Origin: Treponema sp.
GTDB lineage: Bacteria; Spirochaetota; Spirochaetia; Treponematales; Breznakiellaceae
Direction: 5' to 3'
Length of the DNA stretch: 7,617 nt
Assembly (NCBI GenBank): GCA_031266695.1
Contig: JAISAK010000329.1
Location: 1-7,617, forward strand
Part shown: positions 1 through 4,791 of the stretch, one piece after another
Layout: every line of letters starts with the position of its first letter
Position numbering within the stretch: position 1 is the stretch's first letter
The notes under the pieces: model-generated
Told to the model about the DNA's origin: nothing
Databases searched by the model: none
Seen by the model: only the letters and a program-made list of their open reading frames with translations
Translations under genes and position numbers: made by a program

Positions 1-1
1 G

Positions 2-32
2 GCTGTTCCAAAACTTCAGTTTTTGGAACAGC
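2..32. repeat. Palindromic hairpin 1 of three
   Basis: Perfect 12-bp inverted repeat: arms at 2-13 and 21-32 (GCTGTTCCAAAA and TTTTGGAACAGC) with a 7-nt loop. No T-run follows, so it is not a standard intrinsic terminator on the plus strand. The arms resemble those of the hairpin at 79-117, so the two look like diverged copies of one repeat. Confidence 0.8.
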
Positions 33-47
33 TTCCTTAGATTTAGG

Positions 48-76
48 GGAAAAACCGTGCTTTTGACGGTTTTTCC
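48..76. repeat. Palindromic hairpin 2 of three
   Basis: Perfect 11-bp inverted repeat: arms at 48-58 (GGAAAAACCGT) and 66-76 with loop GCTTTTG. Its sequence differs from the hairpins on either side. The right arm contains five T, so it could act as a weak terminator for a plus-strand gene entering from the left of the window. Confidence 0.75.
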
Positions 77-78
77 AA

Positions 79-117
79 GAGCTTGTTTCAAAACTAACCG
101 AGTTTTGGAACAAGCTC
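79..117. repeat. Palindromic hairpin 3 of three
   Basis: 17-bp stem with arms at 79-95 and 101-117. All pairs are Watson-Crick except one G-T wobble (88 with 108); the loop is AACCG. It is related to hairpin 1, with CTTGTTTCAAAAC against CTGTTCCAAAAC. It ends 24 nt before the Shine-Dalgarno sequence at 141-145. Confidence 0.8.
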
Positions 118-126
118 AATTCTGAC

Positions 127-546
127 ATGCCTTTCTCAAAGGAGGATCCCTTGCATGAAATTATCATCGTCCCTTTGCGCCGCCGTTTTGTTCTTTACCT
201 TGTCCTTGCTTTTGCCGCGGGCTGCATCTTCTCAGGACTTTTCTTCTCTCGACAGGGATCTGTCGGAATTAGAGAACTTGATACACGATACGCTGAGGAA
301 CTCCGGGGAACAACAGAAACAATTGGACGACTTACGGAAGAACTTGGCCGAGAGCGGGGAATTAATCGGGAGTTACGAGAACATCATAGCCGAGCGGGAG
401 AGCTTGTTGAGGGACTTACAGGGGCGGTTGAACGAAATGTCCGAAATCTACAGGAAGCAGTCGTCCTTATCGGAGAAATACGAAAAAAGCTCGCGGTTCT
501 GGCGGACTTTTACGCTGGTGGCGGTTCCGGTGGCGGCGCTCCTTAG
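127..546 (+). CDS. Alternative overlapping frame: N-anchored coiled-coil protein (i-spanin-like shape)
   Basis: This 139-codon frame overlaps the 155-574 frame almost completely, offset by +1. The ATG at 127 has no ribosome binding site. An in-frame TTG at 151 sits 5 nt after GGAGG (141-145) and would give a 131-residue product. Visible features are a basic patch (RRR at 18-20), one membrane segment at about 20-41, a charged helical coiled coil at about 48-130, and a Gly-rich tail (GGGSGGGAP). The shape (short cytoplasmic N-terminus, single anchor, extracytoplasmic coiled coil) is that of phage inner-membrane spanins and many small prophage proteins. No specific family is proved. Against it: nine of its sixteen Arg codons are CGA, whereas hinT nearby uses AGG and CGG, so it could be a shadow of the other frame. 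For it: the protein is a coherent membrane/coiled-coil design over its full length. Confidence 0.4.
   Translation: MPFSKEDPLHEIIIVPLRRRFVLYLVLAFAAGCIFSGLFFSRQGSVGIRELDTRYAEELRGTTETIGRLTEELGRERGINRELREHHSRAGELVEGLTGAVERNVRNLQEAVVLIGEIRKKLAVLADFYAGGGSGGGAP
141..145 (+). promoter_or_regulatory. Shine-Dalgarno site serving two possible starts
   Basis: GGAGG (within AAAGGAGG, 138-145) is the only good ribosome binding site here. It is 5 nt from TTG 151 (frame of 127-546) and 9 nt from ATG 155 (frame of 155-574), so both starts fall within usable spacing. Confidence 0.75.
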
Positions 547-574
547 CGGCGGGCTGGTCCTGGCGCTGAAATGA
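155..574 (+). CDS. Hypothetical secreted/membrane coiled-coil protein with C-terminal anchor
   Basis: 139 residues. The ATG at 155 is chosen because GGAGG ends 9 nt upstream. Residues 1-26 form a signal-peptide-like segment (basic start, leucine-rich core, ASSQ at the probable cleavage region, no lipobox cysteine). Residues about 29-112 are a continuous polar helix with heptad-like spacing, consistent with a coiled coil. Residues about 116-138 form a membrane segment preceded by RFWR and ending in a single Lys. The mature protein would therefore span the periplasm as a coiled coil anchored at its C-terminus. Small proteins of this design are common in prophage or accessory loci. I do not recognise a named family, and lysis or structural roles are only inference. 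Codon use leans to TTG, TTA, AGG and CGG, somewhat unlike the downstream genes and consistent with acquired DNA. It overlaps a second plausible frame over 392 nt. Confidence 0.65.
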   Translation: MKLSSSLCAAVLFFTLSLLLPRAASSQDFSSLDRDLSELENLIHDTLRNSGEQQKQLDDLRKNLAESGELIGSYENIIAERESLLRDLQGRLNEMSEIYRKQSSLSEKYEKSSRFWRTFTLVAVPVAALLSGGLVLALK

Positions 575-583
575 TCCCTGAAT

Positions 584-605
584 ATTGAAGCGCCGTGCAG
601 GGCCG
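584..605 (+). repeat. 22-bp exact direct repeat, copy 1, upstream of the FMN-binding lipoprotein gene
   Basis: The sequence beginning ATTGAAGCGCCGTGCAGG and ending GCCG recurs exactly at 6865-6886. Here it ends 28 nt before the ATG at 634. In the other copy it ends 27 nt before the ATG of comM. TTGAAG at its 5' end could be a -35 element, but TATATA at 611-616 is 20 nt away, so a standard promoter is only a weak reading. It could equally be an operator or part of a dispersed repeat. Confidence 0.7.
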
Positions 606-633
606 ATCCGTATATACCCGTATGGAGGCAGTC

Positions 634-1020
634 ATGGGCATTAAACGTTCTTCATTTTTCCTGTCCGCCGCCCTTCTTACGGCGCCGCTCCTTTGGGGCT
701 GCGCGGGGGCTTCCGGTGCGCGGGCGGATCGCGGCTTTTCCCGGCCCTCCCCCGGGGATCTCCCCGATGGCGAATACGAAGGAAGCGGCCGGGGTTACCG
801 GGGTACTATCCGGGTACGCGTGCGGATTGAGGCCGGCGAAATCGCCGAAATCCTTGTAACCGGCAGCGAAGAAGATCCTTCCGTGGGCGGCGCGGCGCTG
901 GAGGAGCTTCTGGAACTGGCGCTGGTTTATCAAAGTACGGACCTTGACGCGGTTTCCGGGGCAACGGAGTCGAGCAAGGGTTTCCTTGCGGCGCTGGAAG
1001 ATGCTATACTTTCCCCATGA
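634..1020 (+). CDS. FMN-binding domain lipoprotein (probably covalently flavinylated)
   Basis: 128 residues from ATG 634, chosen because GGAGG at 624-628 lies 5 nt upstream; an open frame extends further up (595) but lacks a ribosome site. Residues 1-23 are a lipoprotein signal (K4 R5, hydrophobic core, lipobox LLWGC with C23 as the lipidated residue). The rest is a small FMN-binding domain of the NqrC/RnfG/FMN_bind type: DGEYEGSGRGYRG at about 45-57, a beta-rich middle, then VSGATESS at 107-114. In this family the threonine of SGATxSS (T111 here) receives FMN through a phosphoester bond made by the ApbE transferase. The product is likely an outward-facing lipid-anchored flavoprotein for electron transfer to an extracytoplasmic acceptor. 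The partner is not visible and no apbE is in the window. The stop overlaps the next start (ATGA), so it is co-transcribed and probably translationally coupled with hinT. Confidence 0.88.
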   Translation: MGIKRSSFFLSAALLTAPLLWGCAGASGARADRGFSRPSPGDLPDGEYEGSGRGYRGTIRVRVRIEAGEIAEILVTGSEEDPSVGGAALEELLELALVYQSTDLDAVSGATESSKGFLAALEDAILSP

Positions 1021-1361
1021 GCGATTGTATTTTCTGTAAGATCATTGCCGGGGAAATTCCCTGCAAAAAAATCTACGAAGATGGGGAAATGCTGGCTTTC
1101 CACGACATCAGGCCCCAAGCTCCGGTGCATTTTCTGCTTATCCCCAAAAAGCATATCAAAAGCGTCATGGACATGGAGCCGGAAGATACGCCCCTTGTGG
1201 GGAGGCTTGTCAACAAAGCCCAGGAGCTTGCAAAGGAGCTGGGCTGCGGCGAAAAGGGCGCCCGGTTTGTAATTAACGCAAAGTCCGACGGCGGCCAGAC
1301 CGTGGATCACCTGCATATTCACATTCTCGGCGGCAGGATGCTTTCCTGGCCTCCGGGCTGA
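1017..1361 (+). CDS. hinT: HIT-family purine nucleoside phosphoramidase (HinT)
   Basis: 114 residues, normal length for the HINT branch of the histidine-triad superfamily. The signature HLHIHILGGR is at 98-107. H98, H100 and H102 form the triad, and H100 corresponds to the nucleophile that carries the nucleotidyl intermediate. C4 and C7 near the N-terminus, with H46 (PKKH) and H98, fit the structural zinc site seen in many bacterial members. SPQAP-like RPQAPVHFLLIPKKH at 32-46 and the WPPG end are typical. The enzyme hydrolyses AMP-lysine-type phosphoramidates in the cytoplasm; in bacteria a housekeeping role linked to aminoacyl-adenylate by-products is usual. It starts inside the stop of the upstream lipoprotein gene. 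The link between the two genes is probably transcriptional only. Confidence 0.95.
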   Translation: MSDCIFCKIIAGEIPCKKIYEDGEMLAFHDIRPQAPVHFLLIPKKHIKSVMDMEPEDTPLVGRLVNKAQELAKELGCGEKGARFVINAKSDGGQTVDHLHIHILGGRMLSWPPG

Positions 1362-1385
1362 GTCGTCCGGCTGGCGGCGAAGGGC

Positions 1386-2015
1386 CTAATACCGCCGCAT
1401 TTCCCGCCAGGGGTTCATCCCAAAGCGTATCAGAAAATAAATCCAGGCAAGGCCGAAACCCGCCAGATGGGTTAAATGGGCTACATTGCCGCCGGCGCGG
1501 GAAAACAGAGAGAACATTTCCAGCGCGGTAAAGCCAAGAACCATCACCGGCGCGCGGAGGGGAAGGATTCCCCAGATATAGATAATTGAACGGGGAAAAA
1601 ACACCGCATAGGCAAGCTGAACCGCAAAAATTGCCCCGGAAGCGCCCATAAGGGCAACCCAGTAAGCGCCGGTCAGTATATACACCGCAAAAGAAAAAGC
1701 CCCCGCAAGGGTTCCCGTGACGAAATAGAAAAGAAGGAACTCCCGGCTTCCCATCTGCCGCTCAATCTGGGTTCCAAAGATAAACAGGGCGAACATATTA
1801 AAGAAAAGGTGGCTTAGTCCGCCGTGAACGAACATATAGGTGACAAAGGTCCATACCCGGCCGCGCAGAACCGCCGCCGGAATCATGGAAAGATAGCTAA
1901 CTATGGCGCGGCTGCCGAAAAGCCATTCCACAAGAAACACGAGGACATTGATGCCAATAAGCCAGTACACCGCGCCGTCGTTGCGATAGCGAAAGGGCTT
2001 TCGCAGATAATTCAT
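1386..2015 (-). CDS. Rhomboid family intramembrane serine protease
   Basis: 209 residues from the ATG at 2015. The frame stays open to a GTG at 2078, but that extension (21 residues) would read through the promoter and a DnaA box, so the inner Met is preferred. Six membrane segments are visible, starting with about 16-34. Hallmarks are HGGLSHLFFN at 64-73 (oxyanion/structural His and Asn), GASG at 124-127 with catalytic S126 in the fourth helix, and HLTHLAG at 180-186 with H183 as the partner histidine. All catalytic residues are present, so an active inner-membrane protease cleaving single-pass substrates is expected; the substrate is unknown. It converges on hinT with only 24 nt between stops. 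No Shine-Dalgarno sequence precedes the start; the -10 element lies only 6 nt upstream, so the message may be leaderless. Confidence 0.93.
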   Translation of the reverse strand: MNYLRKPFRYRNDGAVYWLIGINVLVFLVEWLFGSRAIVSYLSMIPAAVLRGRVWTFVTYMFVHGGLSHLFFNMFALFIFGTQIERQMGSREFLLFYFVTGTLAGAFSFAVYILTGAYWVALMGASGAIFAVQLAYAVFFPRSIIYIWGILPLRAPVMVLGFTALEMFSLFSRAGGNVAHLTHLAGFGLAWIYFLIRFGMNPWREMRRY

Positions 2016-2021
2016 ACTAAA

Positions 2022-2050
2022 AGCATACTGAGTCCGCAAAAGACATTCAA
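2022..2050 (-). promoter_or_regulatory. Probable sigma-70-type promoter of the rhomboid gene
   Basis: On the minus strand TTGAAT (2050-2045) is followed after 17 nt by TATGCT (2027-2022). Predicted transcription would begin about at the ATG (2015), implying a leaderless mRNA. The -35 box lies inside a 20-bp motif that recurs at both ends of the palindromic element at 4368-4636. Confidence 0.5.
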
Positions 2051-2059
2051 GGTAATATT

Positions 2060-2079
2060 TTATACACAGATTATCCACA
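2060..2079 (+). promoter_or_regulatory. Two tandem consensus DnaA boxes
   Basis: TTATACACA at 2060-2068 and TTATCCACA at 2071-2079 both match the TTATNCACA consensus exactly, in the same orientation with starts 11 bp apart (one helical turn). A looser match, TTTTCCACA, is at 2293-2301. They sit just upstream of the rhomboid -35 box in an AT-rich spacer. They could be a DnaA-regulated promoter, a titration site or part of a replication origin. dnaA and dnaN, usual neighbours of a spirochaetal origin, are not in this window. Confidence 0.6.
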
Positions 2080-2365
2080 GGATAGAAAACTAAAAAATCA
2101 ACAAAATTTCACAGATTTCACGAAAGGGGTAGCTAATTCCAATAGCAAAATTGCTAAGTAGATATATAAAATTGCATAACTCTAGTCTACATAAGAAATT
2201 AACAATTCATAGTTTTCTTGTACCCATAGAAAAATAATACATCTGTATGGAAATATATACACTCTTCGGGTTGTTCAGATACTGTAAACAGGTTTTCCAC
2301 AAGATAGGGAAAAAGACTTTGCCGGGGTATTAAACCAGACTTTCGAATAATTCGTTTTGTGTATC
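2080..2365. other. AT-rich gene-free spacer between pspA and the rhomboid gene
   Basis: No coding frame is supported. It contains the near-match DnaA box (2293-2301), small palindromes TAGCAA-AA-TTGCTA (2143-2156) and CGAAT-A-ATTCG (2344-2354), and a 14-bp match, in reverse orientation, to the start of the repeat island (GGTTTAATACCCCG, 2323-2336 against 6259-6272). No clear terminator for pspA was found. Confidence 0.55.
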
Positions 2366-3058
2366 CTATTCCTTTTCCGGCAGGGCCTTCATCTTCTGTT
2401 TTAGTTCCAGAAGCATTATATCCGCGGAGGAGTCGGATTTTTCCAGCTCCGCAAAACGTTTATCAAGGCTTGCGTTATGGCTTAAATCTTCAAGCTCCTT
2501 GGCGGCATCCGCCTGGGCTTCCAGTTGGTCTACTTTGGCTGCCATACGGTCAAAGGCATCGAAGGCGCTGCGGTTGCCGGCCACGCTGGAGATAGTGTTT
2601 TGTATTTTTTGCTGGGCTTCGGCCCGTTTTGCCCGGGCGATGAGAAGGTTTTTCTTCCGCTGGGCCTCTTCTATCTTGTTTTGCAGTTCCCGAAGACTTT
2701 CTTTGAGCTGATCCACCGAAGCTTTCTGGGATTCCCACTGTTTCTGATATTCCTGGGCGGCCTTATCGTACTCCTGCTTGCGGAGCAGGGCTTCCCTGGC
2801 AAGGTCGTCTTTCCCCGCCTGAACCGCCAGCATAGCCTTCCGCTCCCAGTCCTGGGACTGGGAAAACTGGTTATTTTTTTCCCGTTCCAGTTTTTTCTCA
2901 TCCGCAATGGCCATAGCCACGGCTTTTTTGGATTCAAGAAGCTGCTCATTCATATCAATAATGAGCTGATTCAGCATTTTATCCGGCTTTTCAGCCTTGC
3001 TGATCATATCATTTATATTGGAAGAAACAACGGTCTTTATTCTTGAAAAGATTCCCAT
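2366..3058 (-). CDS. pspA: PspA/IM30 (Vipp1) family membrane-stress protein
   Basis: 230 residues, the usual length for PspA. It begins MGIFSRIKTVVSSNINDMISKAEKP, the amphipathic first helix that inserts into stressed membranes, followed by PDKMLNQLIIDM and a nearly uninterrupted charged alpha-helical hairpin (about 25-190) with Ala- and Gln-rich heptads, then a shorter helix ending in KALPEKE. Family members polymerise on the cytoplasmic side of the inner membrane and remodel bilayers of the ESCRT-III type. AAGGAGG lies 7 nt before the start. It is the last gene of a minus-strand unit, 47 nt after the YbjN-like gene. No PspF, PspB or PspC is nearby, so control differs from the enterobacterial system. 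Confidence 0.95.
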   Translation of the reverse strand: MGIFSRIKTVVSSNINDMISKAEKPDKMLNQLIIDMNEQLLESKKAVAMAIADEKKLEREKNNQFSQSQDWERKAMLAVQAGKDDLAREALLRKQEYDKAAQEYQKQWESQKASVDQLKESLRELQNKIEEAQRKKNLLIARAKRAEAQQKIQNTISSVAGNRSAFDAFDRMAAKVDQLEAQADAAKELEDLSHNASLDKRFAELEKSDSSADIMLLELKQKMKALPEKE

Positions 3059-3105
3059 TTTTCAGCCTCCTTGAGGTACAGGTCTATCGGCTCCGCCGCG
3101 GGGTA

Positions 3106-3483
3106 CTAGCGTCTGTATTTTGAAAGAATCGGATAATGCTGGGTCAGGGCAAGGCTGAAGGCATCCAGGGTTGCCCGGAATTCCCTGTAATCCATCGTAT
3201 CATATTCCAGGGTGTCGATAAGCACAACCTTTCCGTCCTCCAGCGCATAGGCGCCGTGAACCAGTTCCCTGGCATTGAATTCCAGCAATTTGGTGTAAAA
3301 TTCCAGAGTATCCCCCTTGGGGATATCCATCACCGCCACCCTGATAATGACCAGGGGTTCGGCCAGCGCCACCGCCACATCGCACAGGCCGTGTTCTTCG
3401 TCGTCAATAAGCCAAAGATTTTGCTCTACCTGCCGGTAAGTATACATCATATCGATAAGATATCGCTCGATTCTATTTTCCAT
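3106..3483 (-). CDS. YbjN-like domain protein (CesT/type III chaperone-like fold)
   Basis: 125 residues. The sequence has the pattern of small alpha/beta YbjN-like proteins: N-terminal helix, a strand with W24, beta strands around 32-52, a helix with TLEFYTKLLEFNARELVHGAYAL at about 59-81, a strand pair (KVVLIDTLEYD) and a C-terminal helix with FSLALTQHYPILSKYRR. LLEFNA and the HGAYALE segment are the features I used for assignment. The fold is related to secretion chaperones, so it probably acts as a soluble cytoplasmic adaptor or chaperone, with no enzymatic residues evident. GAGG lies 6 nt before the ATG. It sits between the STAS gene (82 nt away) and pspA (47 nt), suggesting a role in the same stress pathway. 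The exact function is unknown. Confidence 0.75.
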   Translation of the reverse strand: MENRIERYLIDMMYTYRQVEQNLWLIDDEEHGLCDVAVALAEPLVIIRVAVMDIPKGDTLEFYTKLLEFNARELVHGAYALEDGKVVLIDTLEYDTMDYREFRATLDAFSLALTQHYPILSKYRR

Positions 3484-3565
3484 AAATTACCTCTTTTGGC
3501 AACAGAACCACTTGGATAGTTGGGCCCCGGCGAGCTGATTTTTTGGGAAAAAGGCCAAAGAACAT

Positions 3566-4117
3566 TCAGCCCAGGAAGACCTGCCCGGCATTGTCAATAG
3601 CGAGGATAGTCTTACATTCGGAGCAGCGGAAACGGCCGGGTTTTAGAGCCTTGAGTTTTTTGGAACAGATGGGGCAGGCGAAAACCTTGGGGAAAAGAGA
3701 AACCGCCTCCGCCGAAGAGCCGCTGCGGAAGAAATTGATGGAATCGTCCAAATTGTCCTTAATATTGAAAAATTGAGAAAAACCGAGAAGCTGAAAAACC
3801 TCATAGACCTTGGGCTGAATCTCCAGCAAGACCAGGTCCCCGCCTCTGGGTTTTACCGATTTGAGAAAGGCGGTAAAGGAGCCTATACCGGTCGACGAAA
3901 CATAATTGAGACCGCCGCACTGGAAAACCAGCCGGACGAAGCCGCCTTCAATGGCCTTTTGGACACGCTTCTGAAAATAGTTGGAATTATAAGTGTCAAT
4001 ATATCCGGTAAGATACAGAACGAGACATCCTTCCACCTCACCTACTTTTTGAAGCTTGATTTTGAGGCTTTCATCTTTTTCATCATCAAAGCCGGGGACA
4101 ATATCGTTGTTTGTCAT
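3566..4117 (-). CDS. STAS-domain anti-sigma factor antagonist-like protein with C-terminal zinc ribbon
   Basis: 183 residues. Residues about 18-130 form a STAS domain: VLYLTGYIDTYNSNYFQKRV at 33-52, then NYVSSTGIGSF at 71-81, where S75 aligns with the serine phosphorylated by anti-sigma kinases in SpoIIAA-type antagonists. The usual Asp before that serine is replaced by S74, as in some family members. A linker leads to a C-terminal zinc-ribbon-like module with C148, C151, C165 and C168 (CPIC and CSEC). STAS antagonists work by partner switching: unphosphorylated protein binds an anti-sigma factor and frees the sigma factor. The ribbon may bind another protein or nucleic acid, or sense metal or redox state. 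AAGGA lies 6 nt before the ATG. It is first in the unit leading to pspA, and no kinase or phosphatase partner is in the window. Confidence 0.85.
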   Translation of the reverse strand: MTNNDIVPGFDDEKDESLKIKLQKVGEVEGCLVLYLTGYIDTYNSNYFQKRVQKAIEGGFVRLVFQCGGLNYVSSTGIGSFTAFLKSVKPRGGDLVLLEIQPKVYEVFQLLGFSQFFNIKDNLDDSINFFRSGSSAEAVSLFPKVFACPICSKKLKALKPGRFRCSECKTILAIDNAGQVFLG

Positions 4118-4212
4118 GACGTTTCCTTCACCCTAAATCTACTTTACTCATTCAGATGACGCTTGACCACTTCACCATTCTTTGCGATATCGATGAATAT
4201 CACATCAATATT

Positions 4213-4241
4213 ATACTACCTTTTTACAATGATTTTGTCAA
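4213..4241 (-). promoter_or_regulatory. Promoter of the STAS-YbjN-pspA unit
   Basis: Consensus -35 TTGACA on the minus strand (4241-4236) is followed after 17 nt by TAGTAT (4218-4213). An overlapping TATAAT (4215-4210) gives a 20-nt spacer. Either predicts a start near 4205 and a leader of about 85-90 nt before the ATG at 4117. The surrounding sequence is strongly AT-rich. Confidence 0.6.
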
Positions 4242-4367
4242 ACCTTACAACTGAAAATCTATCGATTTTTATCCTTTTTTTATATTCCGTTACAATATCT
4301 TTTTGAGCAAAAATATCCCAACTACTTATTATTATAAGCTAAAAGAGGTAAAAGATCAGCCCCCCGC

Positions 4368-4636
4368 AAAATACATTCAAGGTAATATATCATACCCCAA
4401 GCGGCGGGAATAAAATTAACGGCCTCTACAGCGGGAACGCCAAAGCCGCCCTTCACTTGCCTGTAGAATCCGCCTTCGCAGCCTTCAAACCAGAGGTTTG
4501 GCGAACCAAAGGTTCGAAGTCTGCTCCGGCGAAGAATTCCAGAGTCGTTCACGGCGGACTTGGCGCTCCCGCTGTAGAAGATATTCCTTTCATTCGTGGC
4601 GCCAGGGGCACAAGCTTATTAACTTGAATGTCTTTT
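4368..4636. mobile_element. Gene-free concentric palindromic element (MITE-like)
   Basis: Three inverted-repeat layers share one centre near 4501-4502. The outer arms are 4368-4387 and 4617-4636 (18 of 20 matching). The inner arms are 4426-4450 and 4553-4577 (22 of 25 matching). Two hairpin units lie at 4486-4516. Short frames inside (4322-4552 minus, 4498-4689 plus) look like translated repeat, not genes. The outer 20-bp motif also occurs alone at 2038-2057. The design is that of a miniature inverted-repeat transposable element or a structured repeat. No transposase or clear target-site duplication was seen. Confidence 0.55.
4486..4516. repeat. Tandem 15-bp hairpin units
   Basis: Two units one base apart: CAAACC-AGA-GGTTTG (4486-4500) and CGAACC-AAA-GGTTCG (4502-4516). 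Both are perfect 6-bp stems with 3-nt loops. They differ by a compensated pair (A-T for G-C). Single copies with CGAACC/GGTTCG arms recur at 6274-6288 and 6566-6580. Confidence 0.75.
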
Positions 4637-4780
4637 TAATGATAGGCAAGAGGCCGAGGTATGAAAAGACGCGGGCGCGCTACCGCTAAAAGCAGTATGC
4701 CTTGAAGAAGAATTTACCGAAAAGTCGAAAAAGTAAAAGAAGAAAGGAGGGGGAAACAGCGTAAAAAGCTTTTTTCGGGG

Positions 4781-4786
4781 TATAAT
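4781..4786 (+). promoter_or_regulatory. -10 element immediately upstream of trmJ
   Basis: A perfect TATAAT ends 5 nt before the ATG at 4792, which puts the expected transcription start at or next to the start codon. No convincing -35 element was found at 16-19 nt. The purine-rich AAAGGAGGGGG at 4743-4753 is about 39 nt from the start codon, too far to act as its ribosome site. Confidence 0.5.
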
Positions 4787-4791
4787 GGGCT

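Noticed and set aside
595..633. Upstream extension of the FMN-binding lipoprotein frame to an ATG at 595
   Set aside because: It has no ribosome site, would bury the lipoprotein signal, and overlaps the 22-bp repeat; ATG 634 has GGAGG 5 nt upstream.
2016..2078. N-terminal extension of the rhomboid protein to a GTG at 2078
   Set aside because: The extra 21 residues read across the likely promoter and a DnaA box, and there is no ribosome site.
4502..4520. GGTTCGAA resembling a tRNA T-arm
   Set aside because: It is the right arm of a hairpin unit; no acceptor, D-arm or anticodon arm can be built around it.
4322..4552. Minus-strand 76-codon frame in the gene-free spacer
   Set aside because: It lies within the palindromic element; its YYLEC segment comes from the same 20-bp motif found upstream of the rhomboid gene. 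No ribosome site or domain.
4498..4689. Plus-strand 63-codon frame
   Set aside because: Arg/Ser-rich translation of the repeat arms, no ribosome site.
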